A model generated the notes under the pieces. It made no database searches, was not told the DNA's origin, and was given only the letters and a program-made list of their open reading frames with translations. A stretch of DNA of 64,000 nucleotides, from assembly GCA_019359095.1 (NCBI GenBank), contig JAHHHZ010000013.1, forward strand, positions 186,001 to 250,000. Reading direction: 5' to 3'. The DNA comes from Pleurocapsa minor HA4230-MV1 (GTDB taxonomy: Bacteria > Cyanobacteriota > Cyanobacteriia > Cyanobacteriales > Xenococcaceae). This document shows positions 25,703 through 35,528 of the stretch, piece after piece. A program made the translations under genes and the position numbers. Numbering within the stretch: position 1 is the stretch's first letter; every line of letters begins with the position of its first letter.

Positions 25703-25752
25703 GTAGTGTTGAATATTCAATCAGACTTATATTTTGGCAATGTCTATCGTTT

Positions 25753-27276
25753 TTATTGACGCTGCCAAATTTCAATGGTGCGATCGCTAGTACCAGTAAT
25801 AATTGTTTTAAAATTGGCACTAACTACCATAGAAAAAACTGGCGCAAATTGCTGAATAGTACAGGTATTTTTCCAATTATTTAATTGCCAGAGTCTAATT
25901 GTTCCATCCAAACTACCACTTACAATGGTTTCTCCATCAGAGCTAAAATACACAGAAGAAACTTTATCTATATGCCCTGTTAAAGTACAAATTAATTTAC
26001 CCGTATTAACATTCCACAATCTAATTTTTCCATCACAACTTGCTGTAACAATAATTTGACCATTTGGACTAAAAGCTTGTGATAAAATCTCAGAATCGAG
26101 CAGGATTGATGCAATAACTTTTCCATTACTAATATTTCTAATTTTTAGATTGTTTTCTGCAACAGTAGAAAAAATCGTATTGTTATAGTTTATAGCGACC
26201 GATAAAACTTGTGCTTTATAGTCGATAAAAGTATATAACTCTTTTCCGCTAAATATATCCCAAAATTTAACTGTTTTATCGGCACTAGTACTAATTAAAT
26301 TTTTACCGTCAGGACTTATAGCAACAGATAAAACTTCTTTTAAATGTCTAGTAAAGTGGTCGCCAAAAGTTTTTATTAATTCTCTTTTTTCTAAATTCCA
26401 CAGCTTAATTGTTTGATCTGCACTTCCACTAACAAGTATTTTGGCATCACGACTAATTTCAAGACAATTAACGCGATCGCTATGTCCTTTCAATGTAAAT
26501 ATATTTTGTCCCGTACTTATTTGCCATATTTTAATATCATTGTCATAACTTCCACTAATAAAAAACTGATTATTTTGATAAACAGCTAGAGATGACACAA
26601 TATTTAGGTGTTCTCTAAGTGTAAATTTACGTTCCCAAGATAATAGATAATTCTCTGAAATTGAAGTAGGGTCTTGAGGTGAAAAATCAGGTTGTTTTGA
26701 TGATACAGAGGTTTTGGGTTGCGATGAATATGGTTTTGATGGTGTACGATCTTGTGCCTTTGGATAAGATTGTTTCGATGCAGAAGCAGAGGTTTTAAAT
26801 TTAGATGATGATACTTTTTCACCTTTTGCGAGCTTTAATTTAAATACCATCTGAAAATCTGACTCGGCAGATTTTTTCAAACCTAATTTTTCCCTAACAA
26901 AACCTCGATACTGATAAGCTCTAATAAATTTTGGGTTGAGACGAAGCGCACGAGAAAAATTTTCTATTGCCTCATAATAATTCTCTCGTTCTGCATTGTC
27001 TACACCCTGTTGATAATAATATTCTGGATTCGTTTTCTCAATTGCCACTCCACCGCCAGAAACCAATGAACCAGAATTAACAGCATAATATTTTAATGCT
27101 TCATAAGCTTGGTTGATCTGCTTAATTTTTTCGTCTGCTTGCTGTTTCATTTTTGGATCGTTGTAAAAACGATCTGGATGCCAAATTTTAGCTAAATGGC
27201 GATAAGCTTGTTTAATCTCTTCTTGTGATGCGTTTGGCTTAATTTCTAAAATTTTGTAATATTCTTCAATAGCCAT
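25753..27276 (-). CDS. DnaJ-TPR-WD40 fusion protein
   Basis: A 507-residue three-part protein. A J-domain occupies residues 1-65 with an intact HPD in IWHPDRF, so it can stimulate Hsp70/DnaK. Two TPR-like units follow at about 85-155 ([21 protein letters not shown]). After a Ser/Pro/Lys-rich linker of about 55 residues come seven WD40 repeats, for example [20 protein letters not shown] at the end. No signal peptide is seen. The architecture suggests a client-specific co-chaperone with a beta-propeller docking face. It stands alone on the minus strand, divergent from ileS. Confidence 0.88.
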   Translation of the reverse strand: MAIEEYYKILEIKPNASQEEIKQAYRHLAKIWHPDRFYNDPKMKQQADEKIKQINQAYEALKYYAVNSGSLVSGGGVAIEKTNPEYYYQQGVDNAERENYYEAIENFSRALRLNPKFIRAYQYRGFVREKLGLKKSAESDFQMVFKLKLAKGEKVSSSKFKTSASASKQSYPKAQDRTPSKPYSSQPKTSVSSKQPDFSPQDPTSISENYLLSWERKFTLREHLNIVSSLAVYQNNQFFISGSYDNDIKIWQISTGQNIFTLKGHSDRVNCLEISRDAKILVSGSADQTIKLWNLEKRELIKTFGDHFTRHLKEVLSVAISPDGKNLISTSADKTVKFWDIFSGKELYTFIDYKAQVLSVAINYNNTIFSTVAENNLKIRNISNGKVIASILLDSEILSQAFSPNGQIIVTASCDGKIRLWNVNTGKLICTLTGHIDKVSSVYFSSDGETIVSGSLDGTIRLWQLNNWKNTCTIQQFAPVFSMVVSANFKTIITGTSDRTIEIWQRQ

Positions 27277-27525
27277 TAGAAAATTAGAATAATTTTTGAT
27301 TAATTTATAACCCCAATCCTATCTTTGAAATTTAGATAAAGAGTGTAATCAAGATCGCTATCTCATCATCTAAATTAAATTACTGAAATCCTCAATTAAA
27401 AAAAAGCCTAAATCACCTTGTATCTGCTGAAAAAATAAAAATCTGAAATCAGTGGTGCGATCGGGTAATAATATACTGAATAAAGAACGAAAAAAATCCT
27501 TAGCCAAATTCAACTTGTTGAAACT

Positions 27526-30444
27526 GTGACAGAAGCAAAAAGCTACGAACAGCACGAGCGTCTGAGGAAACCTCAGACGACGTGTTCTTACAAAGAAACC
27601 GTAAATCTGCCTCAAACAGAATTTAACATGCGGGCGAATGCCGTGCAGCGCGAACCAGAATTACAACAATTTTGGGCGGATAATCAAATTTACGAGCAAC
27701 TGTCACAGAACAACCCCAAAGATTCTTTTATTCTCCATGATGGCCCTCCCTATGCTAATGGTTCACTGCATATGGGTCATGCGCTAAATAAAGTCTTAAA
27801 AGATATCATCAATAAATATAAGTTATTGCAGGGACACAAAATAGACTATATCCCTGGTTGGGATTGTCACGGGCTTCCCATTGAATTAAAAGTTCTGCAA
27901 AAAATTAAATCTAAAGAACGGCAAGAATTAACTCCCCTTAAACTACGCCAAAAAGCCAAGGAATTTGCGATCGCAGCACAACAGGAACAGTGTGCAAGTT
28001 TCAAACGCTACGGTATTTGGGGCGACTGGGAACACCCCTATTTAACCCTGACTCCCGACTACGAAGCAGCGCAAATTGATGTCTTCGGCAAAATGGTCTT
28101 AAATGGGCATATCTATCGCGGTTTAAAACCCGTTCACTGGAGTCCTAGTTCTCGTACGGCATTGGCAGAGGCGGAATTGGAATATCCTGAAGGGCATACT
28201 TCTCCTAGTATCTATGTGGCATTTCCTGTAACTAGATTGGGAGAAAGTGCCACAGAATTAGCCGAATATTTGCCTAACTTGAAAGTAGCTATTTGGACAA
28301 CTACACCCTGGACTATCCCTGGTAATTTAGCAGTGGCGGTTAATGACGAATTGGAATATGCAGTAGCCCAAGCCACTGATGGACAGTATTTAATTGTTGC
28401 CAAGGATTTAACCGAACAACTATCAGCTACTCTAAAAACCGATTTAATCGTCAAAACTACTATCTTGGGCAAAGAGTTAGAGAATACGGTTTATAGTCAT
28501 CCTTTATTTGAGCGCGAAAGCCCCATTGTCATTGGTGGCGATTATATTACTACGGAATCTGGTACAGGACTAGTACACACTGCCCCTGGACATGGACAGG
28601 AAGACTATATCACAGGGCAAAAATATGGTTTGCCGATTCTTTCCCCTGTGGATGATGGGGGTAATTTTACTGAGGAAGCAGGCAAATTTGCAGGGTTGCA
28701 GGTAGTAGCTAAAGGAAATGAAAAGGTAAGTGCGGGTAATCAGGCGATTATCGATGCCCTAACTGAGGCGGGGGCATTACTCAAACACGAAGAATACGCC
28801 CACAAATACCCTTATGACTGGCGTACAGGTAAACCGACGATTTTCCGTGCTACTGAACAGTGGTTTGCTTCGGTAGAAGGGTTTAGAGATCAAGCCTTAA
28901 AGGCTATTTCCGAAGTTACTTGGATTCCTAGCCAAGGAGAAAAACGCATCACGCCTATGGTAAGCGATCGCTCTGATTGGTGTATTTCTCGTCAGCGTAG
29001 TTGGGGTGTACCAATTCCTGTCTTTTACGATCGAGAAACAAATCAGCCTCTATTAACCGAAGAGACGATCGATTATGTTAAAGGAATCATCGCCGAAAAA
29101 GGTTCTGATGCTTGGTGGGAATTATCTGTAGAGGAATTATTACCTGAATCTTACCGCAACAATGGACGCACCTATCGTAAGGGTACAGATACGATGGATG
29201 TTTGGTTTGATTCTGGTTCATCTTGGGCTGCGGTAGCTAAAGGCAGAAACTTAAAATATCCCGTGGATATGTATCTTGAAGGTAGCGATCAGCATCGCGG
29301 CTGGTTTCAATCTAGCCTACTTACTAGTGTGGCAACCAACGGTATTGCACCTTATAAAACCGTTTTGACTCATGGCTATGTGGTGGATGAAAATGGCTAC
29401 AAAATGAGTAAGTCTAAGGGTAATGGTATCGCTCCTGAGTTAATCATTGCAGGAGGTAATAACCAGAAACAAGAACCGCCTTACGGTGCCGATGTGCTGC
29501 GTCTTTGGGTAGCTTCGGTTGACTACAGTTCAGATGTCCGTGTAGGTAAAAATATTATCAAACAGACTTCCGAGATGTACCGCAAGGTTCGTAATACTGC
29601 CCGTTTCTTGCTGGGTAACTTACACGATTTCCATCCGAAGCGAGATGCTGTAGCTTATGCAGACTTACCAGAATTAGATAAATATATGCTGCACAGGCTA
29701 ACAGAGGTATTTACTGAAGTTAGTGAAGCCTATGAAAGTTATCAATTCTTCCGCTTCTTCCAAGCAATCCAAAACTTCTGTGTCGTCGATCTATCTAACT
29801 TCTATTTAGATATCGCCAAAGATCGACTTTATATCAGTAGTCTTAATTCCTTCCGTCGTCGTAGTTGTCAGACAGTTTTAGCCGTAGCCATTGAAAATAT
29901 TGCTAAAGCGATCGCACCTGTATTGTGTCACATGGCGGAAGATATCTGGCAAGCTTTACCCTACGATACTGGTTATAAATCCGTATTTGAATCTGGTTGG
30001 GTAGAAATTAAAGACGAATGGCGAAAACCAGAATCAAGCGAATTCTGGGGAAATATCAGCCAGCTACGAGATGAAGTCAACAAGGTAATGGAACAGGCGA
30101 GAACAGCAAAAGCGATCGGTTCTTCTCTAGATGCCAAGGTTTTACTTTCTGTTGGCGATCCCAACTTAAAAAACCAACTTGCTGCTTACAATTCCTCTGA
30201 TACTCTCAGTGAGAAAAATATAGATGAACTGCGTTATTTCTTCCTTGCTTCCCAAGTGGAATTAGTCGATTCTATTGCTGAGGCAGAATATAAAAGTGAA
30301 TCTGATTTAGCAACCATTGCTGTAGTTAAAGCTGATGGTAAAAAGTGCGATCGCTGTTGGAATTATTCTTTATCTGTAGGTAGTTTTGTAGATGATCCGA
30401 CAATTTGCGATCGCTGTAATGCTGCCTTAAAAGGTGAGTTTTAA
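27526..30444 (+). CDS. ileS: isoleucyl-tRNA synthetase
   Basis: A 972-residue class Ia synthetase charging tRNA-Ile. HMGH is at 82-85, KMSKS at about 626-630, the CP1 editing domain lies between them, and the C-terminal zinc cysteines are in CDRCWNYS and CDRCNAAL. The GTG start gives MTEAKSY, the start expected in cyanobacteria, but residues 8-22 are additional: after them the usual YKETVNLPQTEF resumes. The extra DNA is a palindrome (27547-27587), so the gene seems to carry an in-frame insertion. The enzyme core is intact. Confidence 0.96.
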   Translation: MTEAKSYEQHERLRKPQTTCSYKETVNLPQTEFNMRANAVQREPELQQFWADNQIYEQLSQNNPKDSFILHDGPPYANGSLHMGHALNKVLKDIINKYKLLQGHKIDYIPGWDCHGLPIELKVLQKIKSKERQELTPLKLRQKAKEFAIAAQQEQCASFKRYGIWGDWEHPYLTLTPDYEAAQIDVFGKMVLNGHIYRGLKPVHWSPSSRTALAEAELEYPEGHTSPSIYVAFPVTRLGESATELAEYLPNLKVAIWTTTPWTIPGNLAVAVNDELEYAVAQATDGQYLIVAKDLTEQLSATLKTDLIVKTTILGKELENTVYSHPLFERESPIVIGGDYITTESGTGLVHTAPGHGQEDYITGQKYGLPILSPVDDGGNFTEEAGKFAGLQVVAKGNEKVSAGNQAIIDALTEAGALLKHEEYAHKYPYDWRTGKPTIFRATEQWFASVEGFRDQALKAISEVTWIPSQGEKRITPMVSDRSDWCISRQRSWGVPIPVFYDRETNQPLLTEETIDYVKGIIAEKGSDAWWELSVEELLPESYRNNGRTYRKGTDTMDVWFDSGSSWAAVAKGRNLKYPVDMYLEGSDQHRGWFQSSLLTSVATNGIAPYKTVLTHGYVVDENGYKMSKSKGNGIAPELIIAGGNNQKQEPPYGADVLRLWVASVDYSSDVRVGKNIIKQTSEMYRKVRNTARFLLGNLHDFHPKRDAVAYADLPELDKYMLHRLTEVFTEVSEAYESYQFFRFFQAIQNFCVVDLSNFYLDIAKDRLYISSLNSFRRRSCQTVLAVAIENIAKAIAPVLCHMAEDIWQALPYDTGYKSVFESGWVEIKDEWRKPESSEFWGNISQLRDEVNKVMEQARTAKAIGSSLDAKVLLSVGDPNLKNQLAAYNSSDTLSEKNIDELRYFFLASQVELVDSIAEAEYKSESDLATIAVVKADGKKCDRCWNYSLSVGSFVDDPTICDRCNAALKGEF
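27547..27587 (+). repeat. palindrome inserted in frame near the start of ileS
   Basis: The arms GAACA...CGTCTGAGG and CCTCAGACG...TGTTC surround an AAA loop; the inner 9 bp are perfectly complementary. The 45-nt insert (27547-27591) keeps the reading frame and ends by repeating the Tyr codon that precedes it, like a short target duplication. It could also form a hairpin in the mRNA just after the start codon. Confidence 0.75.
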
Positions 30445-30665
30445 ATGATTGATATTATAGGGATGATCGAGCGATTATCTCTATGATCATAAAAACTAAA
30501 GCAAATTTATCTTAAAAAACGATAAAAACTATGTCTAGAAAAAGATTTACTTTTTAATTTTAATTCTTGCTCATATTCATTAAATATAGCCCTTAAACTA
30601 ACTTTGTTGATTGTTTATTCAAGCTAAACTATGATGTAGGTAAATAATTGAGAGGAATAATTAAG

Positions 30666-31007
30666 GTGTCTAACGATTTTGGTGAACTGATTCGGCAAGC
30701 GCGAAAAGAGCAAAAGTATTCTCAAAGAGAATTAGCCAAACTATTGCAAATAGATTTTACCTATTTATCTAAGCTAGAAAACAATCGCGCTGACTATGCT
30801 CCTAAAGAAGATGTGATCCGTGGCTTGGCAAAGCATCTAAAATTAAATGAAGAACAGTTAATCTTTTTGGCGGGGAGAATTCCGCAACAAGAAGAAGACT
30901 TACTTAAGCAGCATTATAAAGACATGCCAGCTTTGTTTCGTCGAATGCGAGAAAATCCTGAATTTGCTCAAAGAGTGTTTCGCGAAGCTGCTAAAACTGA
31001 CAGTTAA
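30666..31007 (+). CDS. XRE-family HTH transcriptional regulator
   Basis: A ~113-residue protein with an N-terminal HTH_3 domain: FGELIRQARKEQKYSQRELAKLL then FTYLSKLENNRADYAPKEDVI. The GTG at 30666 is preferred over a TTG 18 bases upstream because a GAGAGGA ribosome-binding sequence lies about 10 bases before it. The C-terminal half is helical (PALFRRMRENPEFAQRVFREA). It is followed after 23 bp by an ImmA/IrrE-type metalloprotease gene, the classic regulator-protease pairing in which the protease may cleave or inactivate the repressor. Confidence 0.88.
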   Translation: MSNDFGELIRQARKEQKYSQRELAKLLQIDFTYLSKLENNRADYAPKEDVIRGLAKHLKLNEEQLIFLAGRIPQQEEDLLKQHYKDMPALFRRMRENPEFAQRVFREAAKTDS

Positions 31008-31030
31008 TTATTAGATTGGGTTAATCTTTT

Positions 31031-31681
31031 GTGAGTGTTTTTCGTCCGTATCGATTCATTTCCAAACTAGAAATCGAGGCTTCTGCTTTAGATATTTGGT
31101 TGCAGATGGAGCGATTAGGCTCCGCCTACGCTTCGCGATCGCACAATCAACTACAGCTACCCATAGATACCAGTATCATTGCGGAATTTCTGGATCTAGA
31201 TCTTGTTTGGGACACAATTCCTGATGACGAATATGGGGCGATCGCTGCCAGAATTTTACCCCTAGAAAAACTCATTGAAATTAACGAAAATATTCCTCAA
31301 TTAAAAGGTGGGTTTGGTGAATCAACTATTGCCCATGAAATTGGACATTGGGTGCTGCATATTGATGTAGAACAAGTAGAACGCTATATTCGATTGAAGC
31401 AAAAAGGTATCGATGTTCAGGTAAAGCCTTTTCTTTGTCGCAGTAATAATCTGGCAAGAATTGAATGGCAAGCGCAGTACTTTGCAGGATGTTTGCTCAT
31501 GCCTCAACATATACTAAAGGAATTAAAGCAGGATAAAGATCTAACTAAATGGCAGCATCTTTATCAAATGGCGGAAAACTTAGGAGTGACAATATCTAAC
31601 CTGACAACTCGCTTACAGGATTTAGGTTGGATCTATCTAGATGCTGATACTCGCAAGATTTCTTTAAACCGCATTAACTAA
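31031..31681 (+). CDS. ImmA/IrrE family metallo-endopeptidase
   Basis: A 216-residue gluzincin-like peptidase starting at GTG. The zinc motif HEIGH is at residues 102-106; the downstream helix EWQAQYFAGCLLMP supplies the third ligand. Family members cleave or derepress XRE regulators in mobile elements and stress responses, which fits the partner gene just upstream. Residues 29-38 (LGSAYASRSH) are encoded by a repeat-like GC-rich word around 31122-31143 ending in a HIP1-like octamer, possibly a small in-frame insertion. Confidence 0.88.
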   Translation: MSVFRPYRFISKLEIEASALDIWLQMERLGSAYASRSHNQLQLPIDTSIIAEFLDLDLVWDTIPDDEYGAIAARILPLEKLIEINENIPQLKGGFGESTIAHEIGHWVLHIDVEQVERYIRLKQKGIDVQVKPFLCRSNNLARIEWQAQYFAGCLLMPQHILKELKQDKDLTKWQHLYQMAENLGVTISNLTTRLQDLGWIYLDADTRKISLNRIN

Positions 31682-31861
31682 AACATCGACTTCAATTGTT
31701 CTAATTATTTCCATACAATAAGGCGATCGCTATATTAAACTATGATTGTCGATTGTCAGTGATTAAGTCAAGCAAAAATTGTCTGAAAATACTAAGATCA
31801 AAGTAACACAGCTAGTTGTACTAGAAAGTTACCTACCATCCTCATTGTTAGATCTTCTCTT

Positions 31862-32725
31862 ATGAACTTATCAAAAAAAGCTTTAATTGGTCTAAAGGCA
31901 GATCTCTTTCGTCATCCCCTAGATTTACAGGCTACTAATACTCTTAAGCAGCTACCAGGATTGGATATCGCCATCAGGAGCGTTTTAGGTTCGGTAGCGG
32001 AACAATTTTTTTATTTGAATAATATTGCTTCGAGCGTTTTAGTCAGCGAAAAACAGTTACCCGATCTGCATAAACTGTTGATTGAAGCTTGCGAAATTCT
32101 CGATCTAGAGCCACCCCAACTATACATACAGCAAAATCCCACCCCCAACGCCTACACCTTCGCCATGAGAGGAAAACAGCCTTTTGTAGTGCTGCATACA
32201 TCCTTAATTGAAATGTTGACTCCTGAAGAAATCCAGGCGGTAATTGCTCACGAATTAGGACATTTGAAGTGCGAACATGGAGTTTATTTAACCATGGCAA
32301 ATCTAGTAGTGCTAGCGGCTAATATGCTACCGCCTTGGGGAACAGTGTTAGCTCAATCATTACAGGATCAAATGCTGCAATGGGTTCGTTGTGCTGAATT
32401 TAGTTGCGATCGCGCTGCTTTACTAGCTATTCAAGATCCTAAAGTAGTCATGTCTGTCTTAATGAAGCTGGCAGGTGGTTCGCCAACTCTAGCACCCCAG
32501 TTAAACCTTGATGCTTTTATCGAACAGGCTAAAGCTTACGATTCTATTGGTACAGATAGTTTAGGGGAAGTACTCCAGGCTGCACAAACAGCGCAGTTAA
32601 CTCATCCTGTTCCCGTGATTCGAGCCAGAGAAATCGAGCGTTGGGCGAGTTCGGTTGAATATCAGTCTATTTTAGATAAACGTCAGTTGGACAAAGAGAA
32701 AAAATTAGGCTGGAGTAATTGGTAG
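31862..32725 (+). CDS. M48-family metallopeptidase
   Basis: A 287-residue peptidase. The zinc motif is HELGH at 130-134 in QAVIAHELGHLKCEHG, and the third ligand lies in CAEFSCDRAALLA. One or two weakly hydrophobic segments (ANLVVLAANMLPPWG) follow the active site, as in membrane-associated HtpX-like relatives. It may take part in membrane protein quality control. No signal peptide is seen. It is followed by a heptamer repeat array. Confidence 0.88.
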   Translation: MNLSKKALIGLKADLFRHPLDLQATNTLKQLPGLDIAIRSVLGSVAEQFFYLNNIASSVLVSEKQLPDLHKLLIEACEILDLEPPQLYIQQNPTPNAYTFAMRGKQPFVVLHTSLIEMLTPEEIQAVIAHELGHLKCEHGVYLTMANLVVLAANMLPPWGTVLAQSLQDQMLQWVRCAEFSCDRAALLAIQDPKVVMSVLMKLAGGSPTLAPQLNLDAFIEQAKAYDSIGTDSLGEVLQAAQTAQLTHPVPVIRAREIERWASSVEYQSILDKRQLDKEKKLGWSNW

Positions 32726-32729
32726 GTTT

Positions 32730-32832
32730 GATTACTGGTTACTAATTACTGATTACTGATTACTGATTAATAATTACTGGTTACTAATTACTGATTACTG
32801 ATTACTGATTACTGGTTACTGATTACTAATAG
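32730..32832. repeat. long heptanucleotide tandem array (ATTACTG)
   Basis: About thirteen copies of ATTACTG and its variants GTTACTG, GTTACTA and ATTACTA lie head to tail, with one irregular unit in the middle. It is the longest such array in the window and sits between two co-directional genes. Confidence 0.85.
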
Positions 32833-32893
32833 CGTAAGATTGATTTTGTTGATAATTTTTGTAATTGTTTAAATAAAGAGTTCAAATAAAAAA

Positions 32894-33178
32894 ATGCCAA
32901 AAGCAATTTGGAATGGTCAAGTTTTAGCCGAAAGCGATCGCACTGAAGTGGTGGAAGGAAATCAATATTTTCCCCCAGATTCGCTTAATCAAGAGTTTTT
33001 TCAAGCTAGTTCAACTCACACTAGCTGTCCTTGGAAGGGTCAAGCGAGCTACTATACTGTGGTGGTTGATGGTAAAGAGAACCCTGATGCTGCTTGGTAT
33101 TATCCTGAAACTAAGGAAAAAGCTAACAATATTAAGGGCTATGTAGCTTTTTGGAAAGGAGTTAAAGTAGAAGCCTAA
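32894..33178 (+). CDS. DUF427 family protein
   Basis: A 94-residue beta-rich protein. Family landmarks are [19 protein letters not shown] at the start, [14 protein letters not shown] in the middle and [21 protein letters not shown] near the end. The biochemical role is not established. No signal peptide is present. The ATG follows an AT-rich leader with no convincing ribosome-binding site. It lies 58 bp upstream of the likely pyrD start. Confidence 0.92.
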   Translation: MPKAIWNGQVLAESDRTEVVEGNQYFPPDSLNQEFFQASSTHTSCPWKGQASYYTVVVDGKENPDAAWYYPETKEKANNIKGYVAFWKGVKVEA

Positions 33179-33236
33179 AGCGATCGCCACTTATGATCGG
33201 TGTTTAATGATCGTCAATAACTGCTGTAAAAACACA

Positions 33237-34370
33237 ATGCTCAACTTTACCAAACCTTTTTATCCTTTACTTCTGGCTACTGTTAAAAGCGATCCTGAGA
33301 CGGCTCATCGTCAGATGCTCAAAACATTAAATAATTTAGAAGTTAATCGTCATTCTGTGTGGGGTAGTTTGGCAATTAAGCAATTAGAAAAGTCTTTTTG
33401 TGTTCAAAATAGCCGTTTACACCAAACTCTCTGGGGATTAGATTTTAATAATCCTCTGGGGTTGGCAGCAGGCTTTGATAAGGATGGTACAGCAGCAGGA
33501 ATGTGGAGTAGTTTTGGCTTTGGTTTTGCGGAATTGGGTGCTGTCACTCTCCACTCTCAACCAGGAAATCCTCGCCCGCGTATGTTTCGTCTGCCAGAAG
33601 ATAAAGCAGCACTTAATCGCATGGGTGCAAATAATTTGGGTGCAGCAGTGATGGCGGATACCCTAAAGCAAACCTGGAGCCGACAACCCCGCCAAATTCC
33701 GATTGGGATTAATCTTTGCAAGTCAAAAACCGCTGCTTTAAATGACGCAGCAGCAGACTATGTAGGCAGCTTTAAATATTTACAGGCTGTGGCAGATTAC
33801 TTTGTGATTAATGTCAGTTCACCCAATACTCCAGGATTGCGATCGCTTCAGTCAGGAGAACAGTTAGAACCGATCTTATCAGGCTTACAAAACGCCAACC
33901 CCCAGCAAAAACCAATTTTAATTAAGATCGCGCCAGATTTAGAGTGGAATGATATCAAGGATATTCTGAAGTTAGCTACTGACTATAATCTTGCTGGTGT
34001 TATTGCTACCAACACTACTATTCGCCGTGATAATTTAAATACCAAGATTTTAAAAGAGACAGGTAAAAGCATCCGAGATGAAGCTGGTGGCATTAGTGGT
34101 TTACCCGTAAAAGAGCGCTCTACAGAAGTAATTCGTTTTATTTATCAAGAAACAGCAGGCAAGCTACCTATAATTGGTGTGGGTGGTATCTTTAACGCCG
34201 ATGATGCTTGGGCTAAAATTATTGCGGGAGCGAGCATACTCCAAGTCTACACTGGATGGGTATATGAAGGCCCTTGGATGGTTAATCAGATACTCTTAGG
34301 ATTATTGTCTAAACTAGACGAAAAAGGTTTAGATCGTCTTGCTGATGCGGTAGGCTTAGAGCATCAATAG
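33237..34370 (+). CDS. pyrD: quinone-dependent dihydroorotate dehydrogenase (class 2)
   Basis: A ~377-residue flavoenzyme that oxidises dihydroorotate to orotate in pyrimidine synthesis with a membrane quinone as acceptor. Class 2 marks are the N-terminal helical extension, [13 protein letters not shown], the catalytic Ser region [14 protein letters not shown] and the C-terminal [11 protein letters not shown] and [15 protein letters not shown]-binding blocks. The ATG at 33237 ([13 protein letters not shown]) is preferred; an in-frame ATG ten codons upstream adds a Cys-rich stretch unlike the family. Confidence 0.95.
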   Translation: MLNFTKPFYPLLLATVKSDPETAHRQMLKTLNNLEVNRHSVWGSLAIKQLEKSFCVQNSRLHQTLWGLDFNNPLGLAAGFDKDGTAAGMWSSFGFGFAELGAVTLHSQPGNPRPRMFRLPEDKAALNRMGANNLGAAVMADTLKQTWSRQPRQIPIGINLCKSKTAALNDAAADYVGSFKYLQAVADYFVINVSSPNTPGLRSLQSGEQLEPILSGLQNANPQQKPILIKIAPDLEWNDIKDILKLATDYNLAGVIATNTTIRRDNLNTKILKETGKSIRDEAGGISGLPVKERSTEVIRFIYQETAGKLPIIGVGGIFNADDAWAKIIAGASILQVYTGWVYEGPWMVNQILLGLLSKLDEKGLDRLADAVGLEHQ

Positions 34371-34416
34371 ACATCATTTATCTACCTATTTACTGGTAAA
34401 TTCTTAATTATCCCGA

Positions 34417-35409
34417 ATGACTTCGATTTTAGAACAACTAACTGAATTAAATAAAACTGCCGTCAAGGCGATCGCTTCTACCGAAAACTTAGATGATCTC
34501 GAACAGCTAAGACTGAAATATTTGGGCAAAAAAGGAGAATTATCGCAAATTTTGCGGGGGATGGGTAAATTATCCCCAGAAGAAAGACCCCTAGTTGGTT
34601 CTCAGGCTAACGTAGTTAAGGAAGAAGTTCAAACAAGTCTCGAACAGCGTAAGCACGATTTACTACAAGCGCAGATTGAGGCGCAAATTAAGGCAGAAAG
34701 TATCGATGTGACCATGCCTGGTGTCAGTCGTCCTTTAGGTCGCATTCACCCCCTTAACGGCGTAGTAGATCGAGTTCTAGATATATTTGTCGGCTTAGGC
34801 TATACCGTAGCAACAGGGCCCCAAATAGAGACAGATTATTATAATTTCGAGGCGCTCAATACTCCTGCCGATCATCCCGCCAGAGACATGCAGGATACTT
34901 TTTATTTACCGGGAGGAAATTTATTACGCACCCATACTTCCTCGGTACAAATTCGCTACATGGAAAACCACCAACCACCGATTAGGATTATTGCTCCTGG
35001 TCGAGTATATCGTCGAGATACTGTGGATGCGACTCATTCTGCGGTGTTTAATCAGGTGGAAATTTTGGCGATCGATCGAGGTTTAAAATTTACCGATCTT
35101 AAAGGCACAATTAAAGAGTTTCTCCAACGGATGTTTGGCGATGATTTACCTGTCCAATTCCGCACCAGTTATTTTCCTTTTACTGAACCTTCAGCCGAGG
35201 TGGACGTACAGTGGCAAGGCAAATGGCTGGAGGTTATGGGTTGTGGCATGGTCGATCCTAATGTGCTTAAGGCGGTGGGTTACGATCCTGAAATATATAC
35301 AGGGTTTGCAGCAGGCTTCGGCGTAGAACGGTTTGCGATGGTGCTACATCAAATTGACGATATTCGCCGTTTGTATAATAGCGATCTGCGTTTCTTACAA
35401 CAGTTTTAA
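34417..35409 (+). CDS. pheS: phenylalanyl-tRNA synthetase alpha subunit
   Basis: A 330-residue class II synthetase catalytic subunit. The N-terminal coiled coil (residues 1-85) binds tRNA-Phe. Motif 2 contains the R-V-Y-R-R-D segment in [15 protein letters not shown], and motif 3 is the final [18 protein letters not shown]. It needs PheT, which is not in this window, as is common in cyanobacteria. Length is typical. It follows pyrD by 46 bp. Confidence 0.96.
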   Translation: MTSILEQLTELNKTAVKAIASTENLDDLEQLRLKYLGKKGELSQILRGMGKLSPEERPLVGSQANVVKEEVQTSLEQRKHDLLQAQIEAQIKAESIDVTMPGVSRPLGRIHPLNGVVDRVLDIFVGLGYTVATGPQIETDYYNFEALNTPADHPARDMQDTFYLPGGNLLRTHTSSVQIRYMENHQPPIRIIAPGRVYRRDTVDATHSAVFNQVEILAIDRGLKFTDLKGTIKEFLQRMFGDDLPVQFRTSYFPFTEPSAEVDVQWQGKWLEVMGCGMVDPNVLKAVGYDPEIYTGFAAGFGVERFAMVLHQIDDIRRLYNSDLRFLQQF

Positions 35410-35528
35410 TTTTTAATTCTTAATTTTTATTTTTCAGGGCGATCGCATTATCTTGGCGATCGCTGTTGAGATTGTCCAACCTCAATAAGCTTTCGTAGAT
35501 GGGAGAAAATTAGGGCGATCGCTTTAGC

